From positions 248,001 through 312,000 of the forward strand of contig NW_019173935.1 of NCBI RefSeq assembly GCF_001642475.1: a stretch of DNA of 64,000 nucleotides. Reading direction: 5' to 3'. Source of the DNA: Fonsecaea monophora (lineage: Eukaryota; Ascomycota; Eurotiomycetes; Chaetothyriales; Herpotrichiellaceae). The notes under the pieces were generated by a model that saw only the letters and a program-made list of their open reading frames with translations, did no database searches and was not told the DNA's origin. Both the position numbers and the translations under genes were made by a program. This document shows, one piece after another, positions 20,001-29,729 of the stretch; the stretch's first letter is position 1, and each line of letters opens with the position of its first letter.

Positions 20001-21923
20001 GTCTTCCTCGAGATTGCTCATCTCATCCTTGGCTTGAAAGAAGGCGAAAGGGTCGAGGGCTATTTTGCGGACTCGCTACGACAAGCAGGTGGAGTGATGA
20101 AAGTCATTGTCATCATCGGTATCGAAATGCTGGTCTTTCCTTTGTACTGTGGACTGCTCCTGGATCTGGCGCTTCTTCCCCTGTTTGCCGACGCCACTGT
20201 TGCTAGTCGCATCGCCTTCCTGATGCGCACCCCTTTGACCGGAATATTCATTCACTGGTTCATCGGAACCTGTTACATGTTTCATTTCGCCCTCTTTGTA
20301 TCAATATGCCGGAAAATTATGCGAAAAGGAGTCCTGTATTTTATTCGAGATCCTGACGATCCGACGTTTCACCCGGTGCGCGATGTTCTAGAGCGACCAG
20401 TCCCAGCACAACTGGGCAAAATTGCATTCTCGGCGTTGGTATATGGTGGCCTGGTTATTGTCTGTCTTGGGGGCGTGGTATGGTCGATAGATTGGTTTGG
20501 CGTCGTTCTCCCGATTCAATGGTCGACTCCGGAACCCAGGCTGTCGTTCCCGGTCGACATCATCTTTTACAATTTTCTACTTCCATTTGTTTTGCGCCGG
20601 GCCGAGCCATCGAAAAAGATCTCCGCAATGTATCAGTGGTGGTTTCGGGGATGTGCCAGGTGGTTGAGATTGACCAACTTTCTTTTCGGGGAGGAACGCA
20701 AAGAAGAAACCTTCAGCCACTCCAACCGTTTTCCGTGGAACCTATTCACCAAAGATGCGGCGGCAGAACCGAAACGTGACGGACGCTATGTTCGAGCACC
20801 TGCATCCGACTCTGTGCGCATCGCCAAGGGCCGACAAGTCTTTCTTGAAGTGACAGAAGACAATGAGAGGGTGGATGGTGCGCCAGAGTTATTCTTCGCC
20901 CCTCATGGCAAGAAAAACCCTCAATTCACCAAGGTCTATCTTCCTCCGAACTTCCAAGCTCGAATTACATCGTTTGTGATCCTGTTGTGGTTCTTCGCCG
21001 CCTTGACTGGCTCCGCGTTCACTGTGGGACCTCTCATTGTCGGTCGCAAACTGACTCGAGTCCTCTCGCAATCTACTCAACCACCAAATGATCTATATGC
21101 TTTCACCATTGGTATTCACATTTTTGCAGCGGTCGGGTATGCAATCGCCTACGCCGGACCGGCTCGAACTTATCTGCAAAAGAAATTCAAATGGTCCGGA
21201 AAGCAGTTTCTCGCTTCGGTGCTGCATGTCCTTGGCCTGACATACCTTGGGATATTCACCACCCTCATTCTTCCGTTCGTCGTCTCTCTGGTGGTAGAGC
21301 TGTACATTCACATTCCGATCTTTGACCTGCTCGAAGTCCTCAGTCATCAAAAGCTCAACCGCGACTCTTCACCGCCCTCGTCTTCGGCCCCGACGGTTTC
21401 GGCTGGACCAGCAACCACCAAGCCTTTCCCGCCAGCCACGATATTCATCCTCCAATCATGGACTATCGGCCTCGTTTTCCTACGCCTGATCTCCCGCATC
21501 CTGGCTCACGTCCTCCCACCTACTGTGCGGCCGGCCAGAGCTCTTCGCGGGATCATTCGCAACGGCATTTTCCACGCCGACATCCCTCTCGCGTCCCGCG
21601 CCTTCGTTCTCCCGGCTACGATCATCTGTATCACACTCCTTATTGCACCTCTTACTTGCATGAGGGCCATCATCGGCATCTTCCACATTTCCGATCGAGG
21701 AAGGCAAATTCGGATGTACCGTTTTGCGTATCCGCTTTTCTTGTGCTTGATGGTCAATTATGTAGGATTGCTATACATAAGGAGAAAACTGGAGAGCTGG
21801 AGGATCAAGATCAGGGACGAAGTGTACTTGATCGGTGAGAGGTTACATAATTTTCATGAACCAAAGCCAAGGTGGAGGAGTGAGGCTTTGTCAAACGGGA
21901 AAGGCAAGGAGATAGCTTTGTGA
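17016..21923 (+). CDS. ssm4: ER membrane RING-CH E3 ubiquitin ligase Doa10/Ssm4 (MARCH6/TEB4 family)
   Basis: Single exon, 1635 residues. The RING-CH finger is complete at residues 36-82: C36, C39, C53, C55, H63, C66, C79 and C82 (C4HC3). This N-terminal finger followed by many membrane helices over a very long protein is diagnostic of Doa10/Ssm4. The ligase ubiquitinates misfolded or short-lived proteins at the ER and inner nuclear membrane for proteasomal degradation, with Ubc6/Ubc7-type E2 enzymes (family knowledge). Between the first helices and the second half lies an acidic, Ser/Pro-rich linker of about 400 residues (about residues 310-740), probably cytosolic. Membrane segments are seen for example near residues 125-142, 285-306, 745-790, 985-1010, 1025-1060 and 1315-1345, continuing to the C-terminus. 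The length is above that of yeast Ssm4 (about 1319), mostly because of the linker. The ATG at 17016 has context caaaATG. Confidence 0.97.
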   Translation: MPLDPFEERHPNPLPRIATRRTSVGTTGHEEGQDYCRICRGEGTSTQPLYYPCKCSGSIKFVHQECLMEWLSHSQKKYCELCKTSFRFTKLYDRSMPATLPFPLFLRQLARHGATEFARWSRYLLVSIIWTCCLPWCIRQIWRGLFWLADGDWVDESNIQAISDRSSNTNGTDASPGASLAASLNFTVPEQLEKIKLVFPPMQISLADIARLFSGQSVFGKILRFILSVFTLRLRQTDTPGQDQISVGEFSPTTRRHPSLLSDVQFISSWSSSPLANHITVDVIEGQLICVLLVAAFILVFLIREWVINQQPILNMPDPDENAQADDARPHLPAHLPRVPRAGDNVADEIAAMEDLAAQLPPDQVAPPRPPPNQHRVPRFGNNIADEIAALERLAAETPREETTPPTLSPRHALTDDDVSSGTGPEFERPIFRTRSQSSSAIAGTAQEQPGRWRNPRGNDVDTNEPWNQLFRRHSADDTEANHYLPLVTPSPPLVDADGGEDSPIRMERYWYPEDTSEISESEGLQFSEYRPFRQEELEPAETSSRRVSFAEVSDVGDDAPNGLSVSSIDQHESDSDAPAIPTPDSNDAEQLLPSGAAAFDGEGQEVPFNIADDVQAEEVPISGDENPLEDTPLWGKISYWLWHTDFEADEQPRAEPGDAPRAEDQDEERIVEDVDAEAPFVPIQNRDAGPAQALPIAIEAQPAGPAEAREPNMLFGVDLNEANQDDAEDLDGILELLGMEGPIFGMVQNVIFSLFLITVTLAASVWCPYIWGKIALLFLSSPTSMLVKAPLFVLSRTADIVVDIIFFVVGLTGFLLNQPIKIMQTMMSLAMPRLGGIIDTTTLEGFSLDLSQKSGLRLEKTLSAAVLSLKPDLPTFSMQSHQALISFKTGLYTAVQWIAFTLAQGQTMLTRNSQSSDTMLTSFWYALRSIPTQLAKIPQLCEYATNYLRSLSTDLGSPSSGNGDGMNPSLAEWGTEDRILTILLGYAFFAIAGIVFLEIAHLILGLKEGERVEGYFADSLRQAGGVMKVIVIIGIEMLVFPLYCGLLLDLALLPLFADATVASRIAFLMRTPLTGIFIHWFIGTCYMFHFALFVSICRKIMRKGVLYFIRDPDDPTFHPVRDVLERPVPAQLGKIAFSALVYGGLVIVCLGGVVWSIDWFGVVLPIQWSTPEPRLSFPVDIIFYNFLLPFVLRRAEPSKKISAMYQWWFRGCARWLRLTNFLFGEERKEETFSHSNRFPWNLFTKDAAAEPKRDGRYVRAPASDSVRIAKGRQVFLEVTEDNERVDGAPELFFAPHGKKNPQFTKVYLPPNFQARITSFVILLWFFAALTGSAFTVGPLIVGRKLTRVLSQSTQPPNDLYAFTIGIHIFAAVGYAIAYAGPARTYLQKKFKWSGKQFLASVLHVLGLTYLGIFTTLILPFVVSLVVELYIHIPIFDLLEVLSHQKLNRDSSPPSSSAPTVSAGPATTKPFPPATIFILQSWTIGLVFLRLISRILAHVLPPTVRPARALRGIIRNGIFHADIPLASRAFVLPATIICITLLIAPLTCMRAIIGIFHISDRGRQIRMYRFAYPLFLCLMVNYVGLLYIRRKLESWRIKIRDEVYLIGERLHNFHEPKPRWRSEALSNGKGKEIAL

Positions 21924-22993
21924 GTATGAGAGCGCTGTGTCTGTTCAAGCAGGGCGTGGCGAAGGTATGAACATGAGTCATGATTTGCTCTAGAGATAGA
22001 AGATTCAGGCATATAAATACAAACACGACCCTTGGTCAAAGAGAATGGTGTCTTTCGGTATTCTTGAGGCATGGTGGAAGGGACCATGAGATACGTGCGT
22101 GAAGGTCACGTGGAAGCATTGGTACGGTGCATTTTACAGGCGACATTATACAACTACGGTGGGTTACCACGTCTGTGGCTGTCCAGCGCAGGCACGCAGC
22201 CAAGCAAAAGCCGCAAAGCCACATATCCCACAATCCACCTTGCCACCCCGTCCATCCCACACCTGGACTCGGTATGACATGCACCATCCATCCACCACTG
22301 AGAGCCACCGTCGCCCGTTCCGTTGGTTGTCATCGAATTGAGCCCGCGGAGCATGTGCACAGTTGACATCATTGTCGTCTCCGATCTGGGACAGACCTTC
22401 ACCAAGAATCCATTCTCATCGAAGATACAACTGTCGATCTGACAGCTTAATCTCCTGGTTATCACAAACACCTTCTCCCTGGTCCCTTTGTTCTTGGGGG
22501 TTGGCCATCCGTGCTTCGCCTCTTACCTGGTGGTGACTGGTTGCTACCCTCCGCGTCGCAGGTTTTATGCAACTTTGGTGCTGGGTGACGCAGTTGGCTG
22601 CAAGTTGTGCCTCGCAAGCTTGACGCTTGAACTGCCCCCTGCAAGTCTAACTCGCTTGCAGGCTTCACAAAGTCTCCTCACCCCCAGACATCCTCCATAA
22701 TTTTCGAAAGACGGCAATTGAGCTACCATTTACCTGGTCATCCCGTTCACCACTCTTCCTCGGCCATCATTCTCACACCACAGAGATTCGCTCTGAAATC
22801 TTCATCTCTTTCCATAATTCCTGTCTACGTCCCTTCTTCCTAGTACGTCGTGCAGGTCTATCGGTGGCATTTGGGGTGCTGCTATTTGCTCATCCAGCAC
22901 TGGCCGAAGTACCTTCCTTCTCCAAAAGGTTGGCAGTCCAATCAGCACACTGGGTGGGAGTGAGGACCAACCCTCAAAGTCGTATCAGCTGCG
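21924..22993. other. Intergenic upstream of the KDEL repeat-protein gene
   Basis: About 1.07 kb, no gene seen. It should contain the ssm4 3' end and the promoter and leader of the downstream gene. The last 300 bases are rich in pyrimidine tracts, typical of leaders in filamentous fungi. Confidence 0.4.
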
Positions 22994-25900
22994 ATGGCAG
23001 TTGTTGAGAATGGAAGACCTATAGAGAGTGTCAAAGACAGACCCAATGGGCACGCTGTAGGACCGCCTGCACGACAACCTGGTCGCCAACGCTCTCGCCG
23101 GAGCTGGACCTCTTGGTTATTCAACACCTCGGCAAGGTATGTCTAACAATCAATCCATTTGTCAAAGGATGACTTCTGACTGCTCCGTAGGCTTGCCATA
23201 TGGTACTGCCTCCTCACTATCCTCTTCAGCTGTCCCTCTTCGCGGACTACCCTCACCGATACCTCTCCACGAATATGTGAAACGTACCTTTCAGCAAAGG
23301 AATACATCCAACCTCATCTGCAACCATATTACGATGAATATGCAGCTCCTTACGTTGCTAAAGCTGAGCCATATGCACACCTAGTGAAAAGCCGAGTGGT
23401 GCGACCTGCGACCAAAATCGCTGTCGTCAATTATGAGAAATATGCTGCTCCGCGGATCGACGCCGCAAAGGCATACTCTCAAGCGCAATGGGAAAAGGCC
23501 GTCATGCCTCAAATTAACCTGGCACGGGGAAATGCTGCCAGGTTCTACGAGAAGAATATAGGACCCCATGTCGACCAAGTCATCGCACAGACTGCGCCCT
23601 ACTACGCCCCAGCACGAGATCAAGTCTATCGAGTCTACCAACAGCATCTTCTTCCGGCAGTGGAATACTCCCTGCCACATCTAAATAAAGCATACAGTCT
23701 CAGTCAAGATTTCGCATTGAACACTGCATATCCTCTGCTGCGACATGCATGGTCGGATCTCGTCATTTTCATGGACGGCACGTTCTGGCCCTTTGTAAAA
23801 GGTCTTTACATCGATAATGTTCGGCCTCAGCTGGTCATGATCAATGAGAGGATTGCCAAGTATCGGGAGAGTCGCCAGTTGAAAGCCGCCATGGACGAGG
23901 TAGATAACACCCAGTCAACCTACGTCGCCTCCGCCACTCCAAGCGCGACTACGGACACAATGGATGATGTGTATGCTCTGTTTGATTCCGAAGACGAAAC
24001 AGAATCCTCTACTACGACTACATCTCAAGAAGCCGAGCCGACTCCTGTTGAACGTGTGAAGCGGCCAGTTGAATATCCTATTGCTACAGAGGAGCAAATT
24101 GCTGAAGACCTTCGAACATGGCAAAAGAAATTTGCTGTTGCGGCTGACAAGGGCAGCGATGATCTACGAGAACGGGTTGAGTCCATCGTCGACAGTCTTG
24201 TCAAGAGTGACATTGACGGAGTTGGTCGAGGATTGGCGAACGCTTTGCAGAAGACCGTAGAAAACGAGTTGGAGAATGTCAAAGCGAAGATCAAGTCAAC
24301 CGTTGCGTCACTCCCTGACGATGCGAGTGCGGAGGCTGTGAAGAAGGCAGCAGAAGACATTCTCGGATCAATCAGATCTTCGGGCGCTGAAATCAAGGGA
24401 CGCGCCCAAAATGTCCGAAACTGGTCTCAGGGCTTTGAACAAGGCTTGATCCAAAGACTCGAGGCTGCCTCCGCCTCTACATTGGAAGTCTTAGATGGTA
24501 TCAAAGACATCGGGCTCCAAGAGGTTGGAATGCGCTGGTCATGGATGGAAGGAGTTACCTACAAACATTGGCAGAAATTTCACGAGCTCCGAAAGACGCT
24601 CGACGAATGGAAAATTGAGGTCCAAGACGTGGCCATGAAGAGTCCAGAAGCGGAAGCAGCAATTGAGACGGCTCGACAAATCCTGGAAGAATGCATGGCA
24701 ATGACCGAAGACGCTGCGAAAGAACTGGTCAGACTCAAAAGTGTTGCTCAATGGAAACTGAAAGCCCGCGATTCCTCGGACGATTTTGAAACTCGAACGA
24801 TGCCGGCAGAGGCGGTTTCAGCTGCGTCCAGTTTGGTCTCGGAGCTTCGAGGCGCACCCTCGGAAGCTGTGGAGGCGGCCAGCTCTGTTTTATCACAGGG
24901 AAGTGACGCTGCTACCGTAGCAGTCTCATCTGCATCCTCTGCGGCCCTAGGAACCAGTACTGGCACCGTCGAGTCCGCGACGTCGACAGCCAGCGAGTTT
25001 GCGGGCGATGCTATTTCGTCAGTCTCTTCCATGCTGGAATCTTCTATTGCGGAGCCTGTTGAATCACTCGTGTCTGATGTCAGTGCCGCTGCCGGAGAGG
25101 CGTACGAATCTGCAACCGGAACTGTTGTTGAAGGCACTCCTGTGACGGTTGAATCCCTGCTCTCTGAGGCAGAGGAGACTGTTTCGGACTTCACGGAAGA
25201 TGTGATAGAGTCGGCAAGTTCTGGGACATCGTCATTCGAGTCCATTGCTTCATCATCAACAAATGAACTCCCTTCAGTAAGCGCGGCTATAGATTCAGCA
25301 ACCACCAGAGTATCGAAAGTCTTTGGAGGTGCAATGGCTTCAGAGGTGAAGGGCTCGATACCTATTCTGGATGACGTTTTTGACAATAGCGAGGAGTCGA
25401 CTTTCTCCGAGAACATTCAAAGCGTGATCAATGACGCCGGTGATCGCTATGCAGAGGTTAGCCGCGCAGTATCTGAAGCCATGTTCGGAACATCTCAAGG
25501 CAAGGTGGAGAGTATCACATCTGTCGCGAGTGAGCAGTATTCCAGCGCTCTAGCAGCGGCCTCCAACGCCTTGTACGGCACGCCTACTGGCACAGCTGAA
25601 AGCCTTGCAAGCGCCGCATCTGAACAATATGAGCAAGCCGTGGCGGCAGCGAGTTCAATCATCTTCGGAACGCCAACCCCTGTCACCGAGTCGTTGTTTC
25701 TGCAAGCCAGCTCCCTCTACAACGAGGCCGTCAGCAGAGCCGAGGATAACTACAACGCCGCAAAATCGATCGCTTCTCAGCAGATCTCTGGAACCCCGAA
25801 ACCTGTTCATGAGCAAATGTTTTCCTCAATCGAGTCAGCTTATTCGGGTGCCGTGGCTGCTGCAAGCGGTAGACTTGAATCAGCCCGCAAGTCAGCATCC

Positions 25901-27910
25901 AGTGCACTTCCGGAGACCAACCCTCTTGAGTCTGTCTCGTCTATGGCATCGTCAATTTTGCAAGACTCTTTGGCTGCAGCTTCGGCTCAATACTCGAAGG
26001 CTAAGGTTGCTGTCGGAGCTACGCCTACCCCTGCCCATGCGAGATATCTCCAAGAGGCGAGAAAGAACTACTATGCTGCCGTTGGGCTAGCGCACGAGCA
26101 GTATGATGACTTTATTGCGGCAGCTTCGAGTGCGATCTACGGGACACCAACACCTGTACTGAGCAGCGTGTCCAGCGTGGTATCTGTTGGGATCTATGGG
26201 ACACCGGTGCCTGCGTACCAGAGCCTCCTTGACGCAGCCGCATCCCAATACTCGGAAGCCTCTTCAGCAGCTGCTTCGAGTCTGGACGCATTCAAATCAT
26301 CCTCGGGCACAACGGTACAGAGCCTATGGGATGAAGCCGTAGCAGCTTACTCAAGTGCCGTTGGTGCCGCCTCGTCCTCGCTGTCATCTGCTTCATATGC
26401 TGCCAGCACTGCCGTTTATGGCACTCCTGCCCCGTTCTACCAGGCTGCTTTGGAGACCGCATCGTCGCAGTATGTCGTTGCTACCGCCGCCGCCTCTTCC
26501 CAATTGTCACAAATGCTCGAATCAGCCTCCTCTGTCCTTGGTGAAGAGGAGACTTCTCCGGCACAGAGCGTCCTTGACTCTATTTCGTCACAATATGACG
26601 CCGCCATTTCTGCCGCCTCGTCCTCTCTCTCCGCAGCAAGCTATGCGGCGAGCACAGCCATTTACGGCACTCCTGTCCCTTACTATCAGAGTGCTTTGCA
26701 TGCGGCATCGTCACAATATGCAGTGGCTTCCTCGGCGGCTGCTTCTCAGATGTCCGCATTGTTGGACTCGGCATCATCGGCAATGGGCAAAAAGGAGACG
26801 GCCCCAGCACAGAGTGTACTCGATTCTATCTCTTCACAGTATGATGCTGCGATCGCTGCCGCTTCTTCATCTCTCTCTGCAGCAAGCTACGCGGCCAGCA
26901 CAGCCGTATACGGTGCTCCAACTGGCTCCGTTGAATCGATTTCCAGCGTGGCATCTGAAAACTGGCAAGCCCTGGTCGCGAAGGCGAGCGAACAGATTTA
27001 CGGAACTCCCAAGCCCTTCTATGAAAATTTCGCAACCCAAGCTGGAGAATATTCTGCCCAGGTCACGGACTTTGCGAACGATCAGTACGTCGTCATCCAA
27101 TCGTACGTCTCGGAGTTGATAGTGGGCAAAGAACCTGATTTCACTGAGTCGGTCATGAGTCGCCTCAGCTCCGCCTACTACACAGGGTACAGTTCGGCGT
27201 CTAGTTTGGCAGGCGAGGCGTACAGCTCAGTCTCATCCATGGCATCCTCTGTTTCCTCCGTCGCCTCTTCCTACTTCACCCCTCCTCCAGAAGTCTCGTC
27301 TATTTTGGATTCAGTAACAGAACAACTGAACGCCGCAGTCGATGCAGCAAGTGCACAGGTGTATGGCACACCAAAAGGAAGACTCGAACAAGCAACCTCG
27401 GTTGTGGCTGATAGTTACTCGTCAGCCAGCGTGGCAGTCAGTGAAGCCATCTATGGTACTCCCGTTGGTTATGCAGAGGCTGCGTCTTCCTCGTTTGCGG
27501 AATTGGCAAAGAGTGCGCAGGATGCCGTGAGCATTGCTATTTATGGGACGCCTACAGGGACAGTTGAATCATTGACCAGTGCGGCGGCCGATACATACGC
27601 ATCTGCGTCGTCCATAGTGTCGGAGAATGCGGCAGCAGCGGTTTCCGCAGTCAGCGATAATGTCGAGAGTCTCACTGCCAAGGTCTCGCAGGCTATTTAT
27701 GGTCCTGAGCAGAGTTATATGGAAAGTATCAACTCACAGATCTTTGAAGCCGTCGAGAGTGCGAATAGCAGGATTGCTGCTCTAGCAAGAGAAGCGGCTG
27801 AGAGCGCGACGGACGCAGCGAGTGCAGTGAGCGAAAGCGTGGAAAGCATAGCCAGCGTGGTGAGTGAGTCGGCGAGCAGCGCGACCAAGTATGTGAAGGA
27901 CGAGTTGTGA
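22994..27910 (+). CDS. Giant Ser/Ala-rich repeat protein with signal-anchor and C-terminal KDEL
   Basis: Two exons, 22994-23136 and 23191-27910 (54-bp intron, GTATGT..TAG), 1620 residues. The N-terminus is basic (RQRSRRSW), then a hydrophobic segment at residues 49-62 (LAIWYCLLTILFSC) fits a signal anchor or signal peptide. Residues about 70-240 carry Tyr/Pro-spaced helical units (PYYDEYAAPYV, YEKYAAPRIDAAK, TAPYYAPARDQ). Residues about 340-580 are charged and coiled-coil-like. From about residue 585 to near the end the sequence is Ser/Ala-rich with about a dozen YGTP-type motifs, each followed by a P/G-x-x-E/Q-S turn and then helix-forming SxAxxQYxxAxxAASS. The last four residues are KDEL, the ER-retrieval signal. 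The simplest reading is an ER-lumenal, membrane-anchored protein. I do not recognise the function. A cell-wall-like Ser-rich protein is the alternative, but KDEL argues against secretion. Confidence 0.9.
26565..26930 (+). repeat. Second copy boundary of an 82-residue internal tandem repeat
   Basis: Inside the KDEL protein, a unit of 246 bp (82 residues) is repeated with high similarity. The segment beginning AQSVLDSISSQYDAA at 26565 recurs at 26811, followed both times by AASSSLSAASYAAST and YGTP/YGAP. A more diverged copy precedes it from about 26330. Codon choice differs between the copies while the residues are conserved, so the repeat has been kept at protein level. Confidence 0.75.
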
Positions 27911-29729
27911 ATGAGCAGGCGACTAGGTGGAAGAATCTAGAAAGAGACTGGGGCAAGTCTGGGGGAGTGTGTGACAAGCGCTGGAGGAGAAGAATGGACG
28001 AATACGACATGATGAATCGATGTGAAGAACGAGACCAAGTCGCCTCCCTCGACCTGAACCAAAAGTATTTGCACAGTTGACGAGTCCGAAGTTCGAGGTC
28101 AACAAGCTCGAAGGAAGCTGGAGTTGGAGCAGTTGTCGGGGCTACCGGGGGGAGTCGGAGAAAGTGTGACTGTATATCGACGGTGGTAATCTCTATCTCT
28201 CTCTCTCTCTTCGTGGCCTGTCTTGTCTGCCTGTGTCAATCAAGTCTTTGCTAGTATTGGAATCCGTGTGGATGGGTTGTTATCGGCGTTTTCTATCCGT
28301 GCCAATGATACCACCTTTCTGTCTGTCTGTTTGTCTGTCTCTATGCTATGTTTGTATGTCTGTATGTCTATATGGATGTATGGATGTTTGTATCTATGCT
28401 GTTGTTACCGTCTGTCTACTCACAGTATACCTCGTACAGTACAGTACACATGTACTCGATATGTTTTTTGGTGGTTTTTTTTGTTTTTTTTTGTTTTTGT
28501 TTTTTTCTTTTCGCTATACCAAACATAATACTACCTACCTACCTACCTACCACCTGTTGATTGGAATAGAAACCGACCCCCGGAGTATCCGATTGATTAG
28601 ACGTCTATTCACTGCAAGAAAGTGTACACACACATACATAGGGCAGAGAGGTATGGATAAGATAGAGAGATAGATCGACAGATAGATATGATGTAAGATA
28701 GGATATATAGATAAGGTACGCGAGCGTTCGTTCCGTCTTGTCGGTTCTGTTCAGGGGACCTTTGTAAAGCTCGACCTCGTAGACTACAGACACAGATACA
28801 GACACAAACTGTAGACTGCAAAGTGTAAACTGTGTATGTATGCCCTTTTAGGGTTGTGCTTATGTGCATGTTGTCGCTATGGCTAACCAATGCATGCATA
28901 ATGAATGCTATTGCCATACCACGAGCACTAACCATACCCATGCATGTCCCATGCCAATGCCAATGCCAATGCCAATGCCAATTCCATACCATGCATGCTA
29001 TGCTATGCTATGCCTTGCTCCTCCCATCCTCACATTCATTGCCCACCCCCGGTAAAATGCAAAAAAAAAGTACAAAGACGCTGCTGGGGCTTCCAGTCCT
29101 GCCGGGTAAAAAGTCATGCTCGCAAATCCACAACTCCGCTTCCATAAAACATCCTTAGACGTTGTTTTCAACACAGACCCGTAAACCCGCCACCAGTGCC
29201 TGTGCCTGTGCAGGTGCCTGTGCAGAAAGCACAATCACATTCCCAAGTGATTAGGCGTCTCCCGTTCCAACACAGAAAAGACCAGAAAAGGGCGTCGAGA
29301 GGATTGTTTTGCTGTGAGTCAAACAATCCGAAACCAGAACCTCAGAGCCTGACTCCAAAGCGTCTCTTCCAGCAGCGCGTCAGGTGCTTCTGCTGCCAAA
29401 CGGACATATCCCTTCCCATTCTTTTCTTCTCTTCTTCGTTTCTTCCGTAACCACATGTGTCGCGGCATCCTCAAAACTCCACGGTTCGGATTCATCGAAT
29501 GAACCAACCCATGAACTGTCCAGTAAACATTAAAATGCTAAACTCAATAAGTACCAAGCGCTCACCGTGGCAATAAGGACGGAATTTCTGGACGTTTGGT
29601 AGTAACCCATAACACATTACCGAATCTGACGACGGCAGGTCTCATCAGCCAGATGATACCTCCCCTCGGGTCCATTTAAGGAGGTAGGCAGACCACGTTG
29701 GGGACGAGAAGGAAGCATCAAGATCATCA
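27911..29729. repeat. Microsatellite-rich gap between convergent genes
   Basis: No gene seen over 1.8 kb. Simple repeats are dense: CT run at about 28191-28211, CTGT/TGTC units at about 28318-28346, T/G-rich tract at 28462-28510, CTAC/TACC units at 28531-28551, GATA-like units at 28660-28715, and five copies of ATGCCA at about 28951-28980. Both neighbours end at this gap, so it holds no promoter of theirs. Confidence 0.7.

Noticed and set aside
26355..27119. 254-codon Pro/Leu/Arg-rich frame
   Set aside because: It is an out-of-frame reading of the Ser/Ala repeat region of the KDEL protein.
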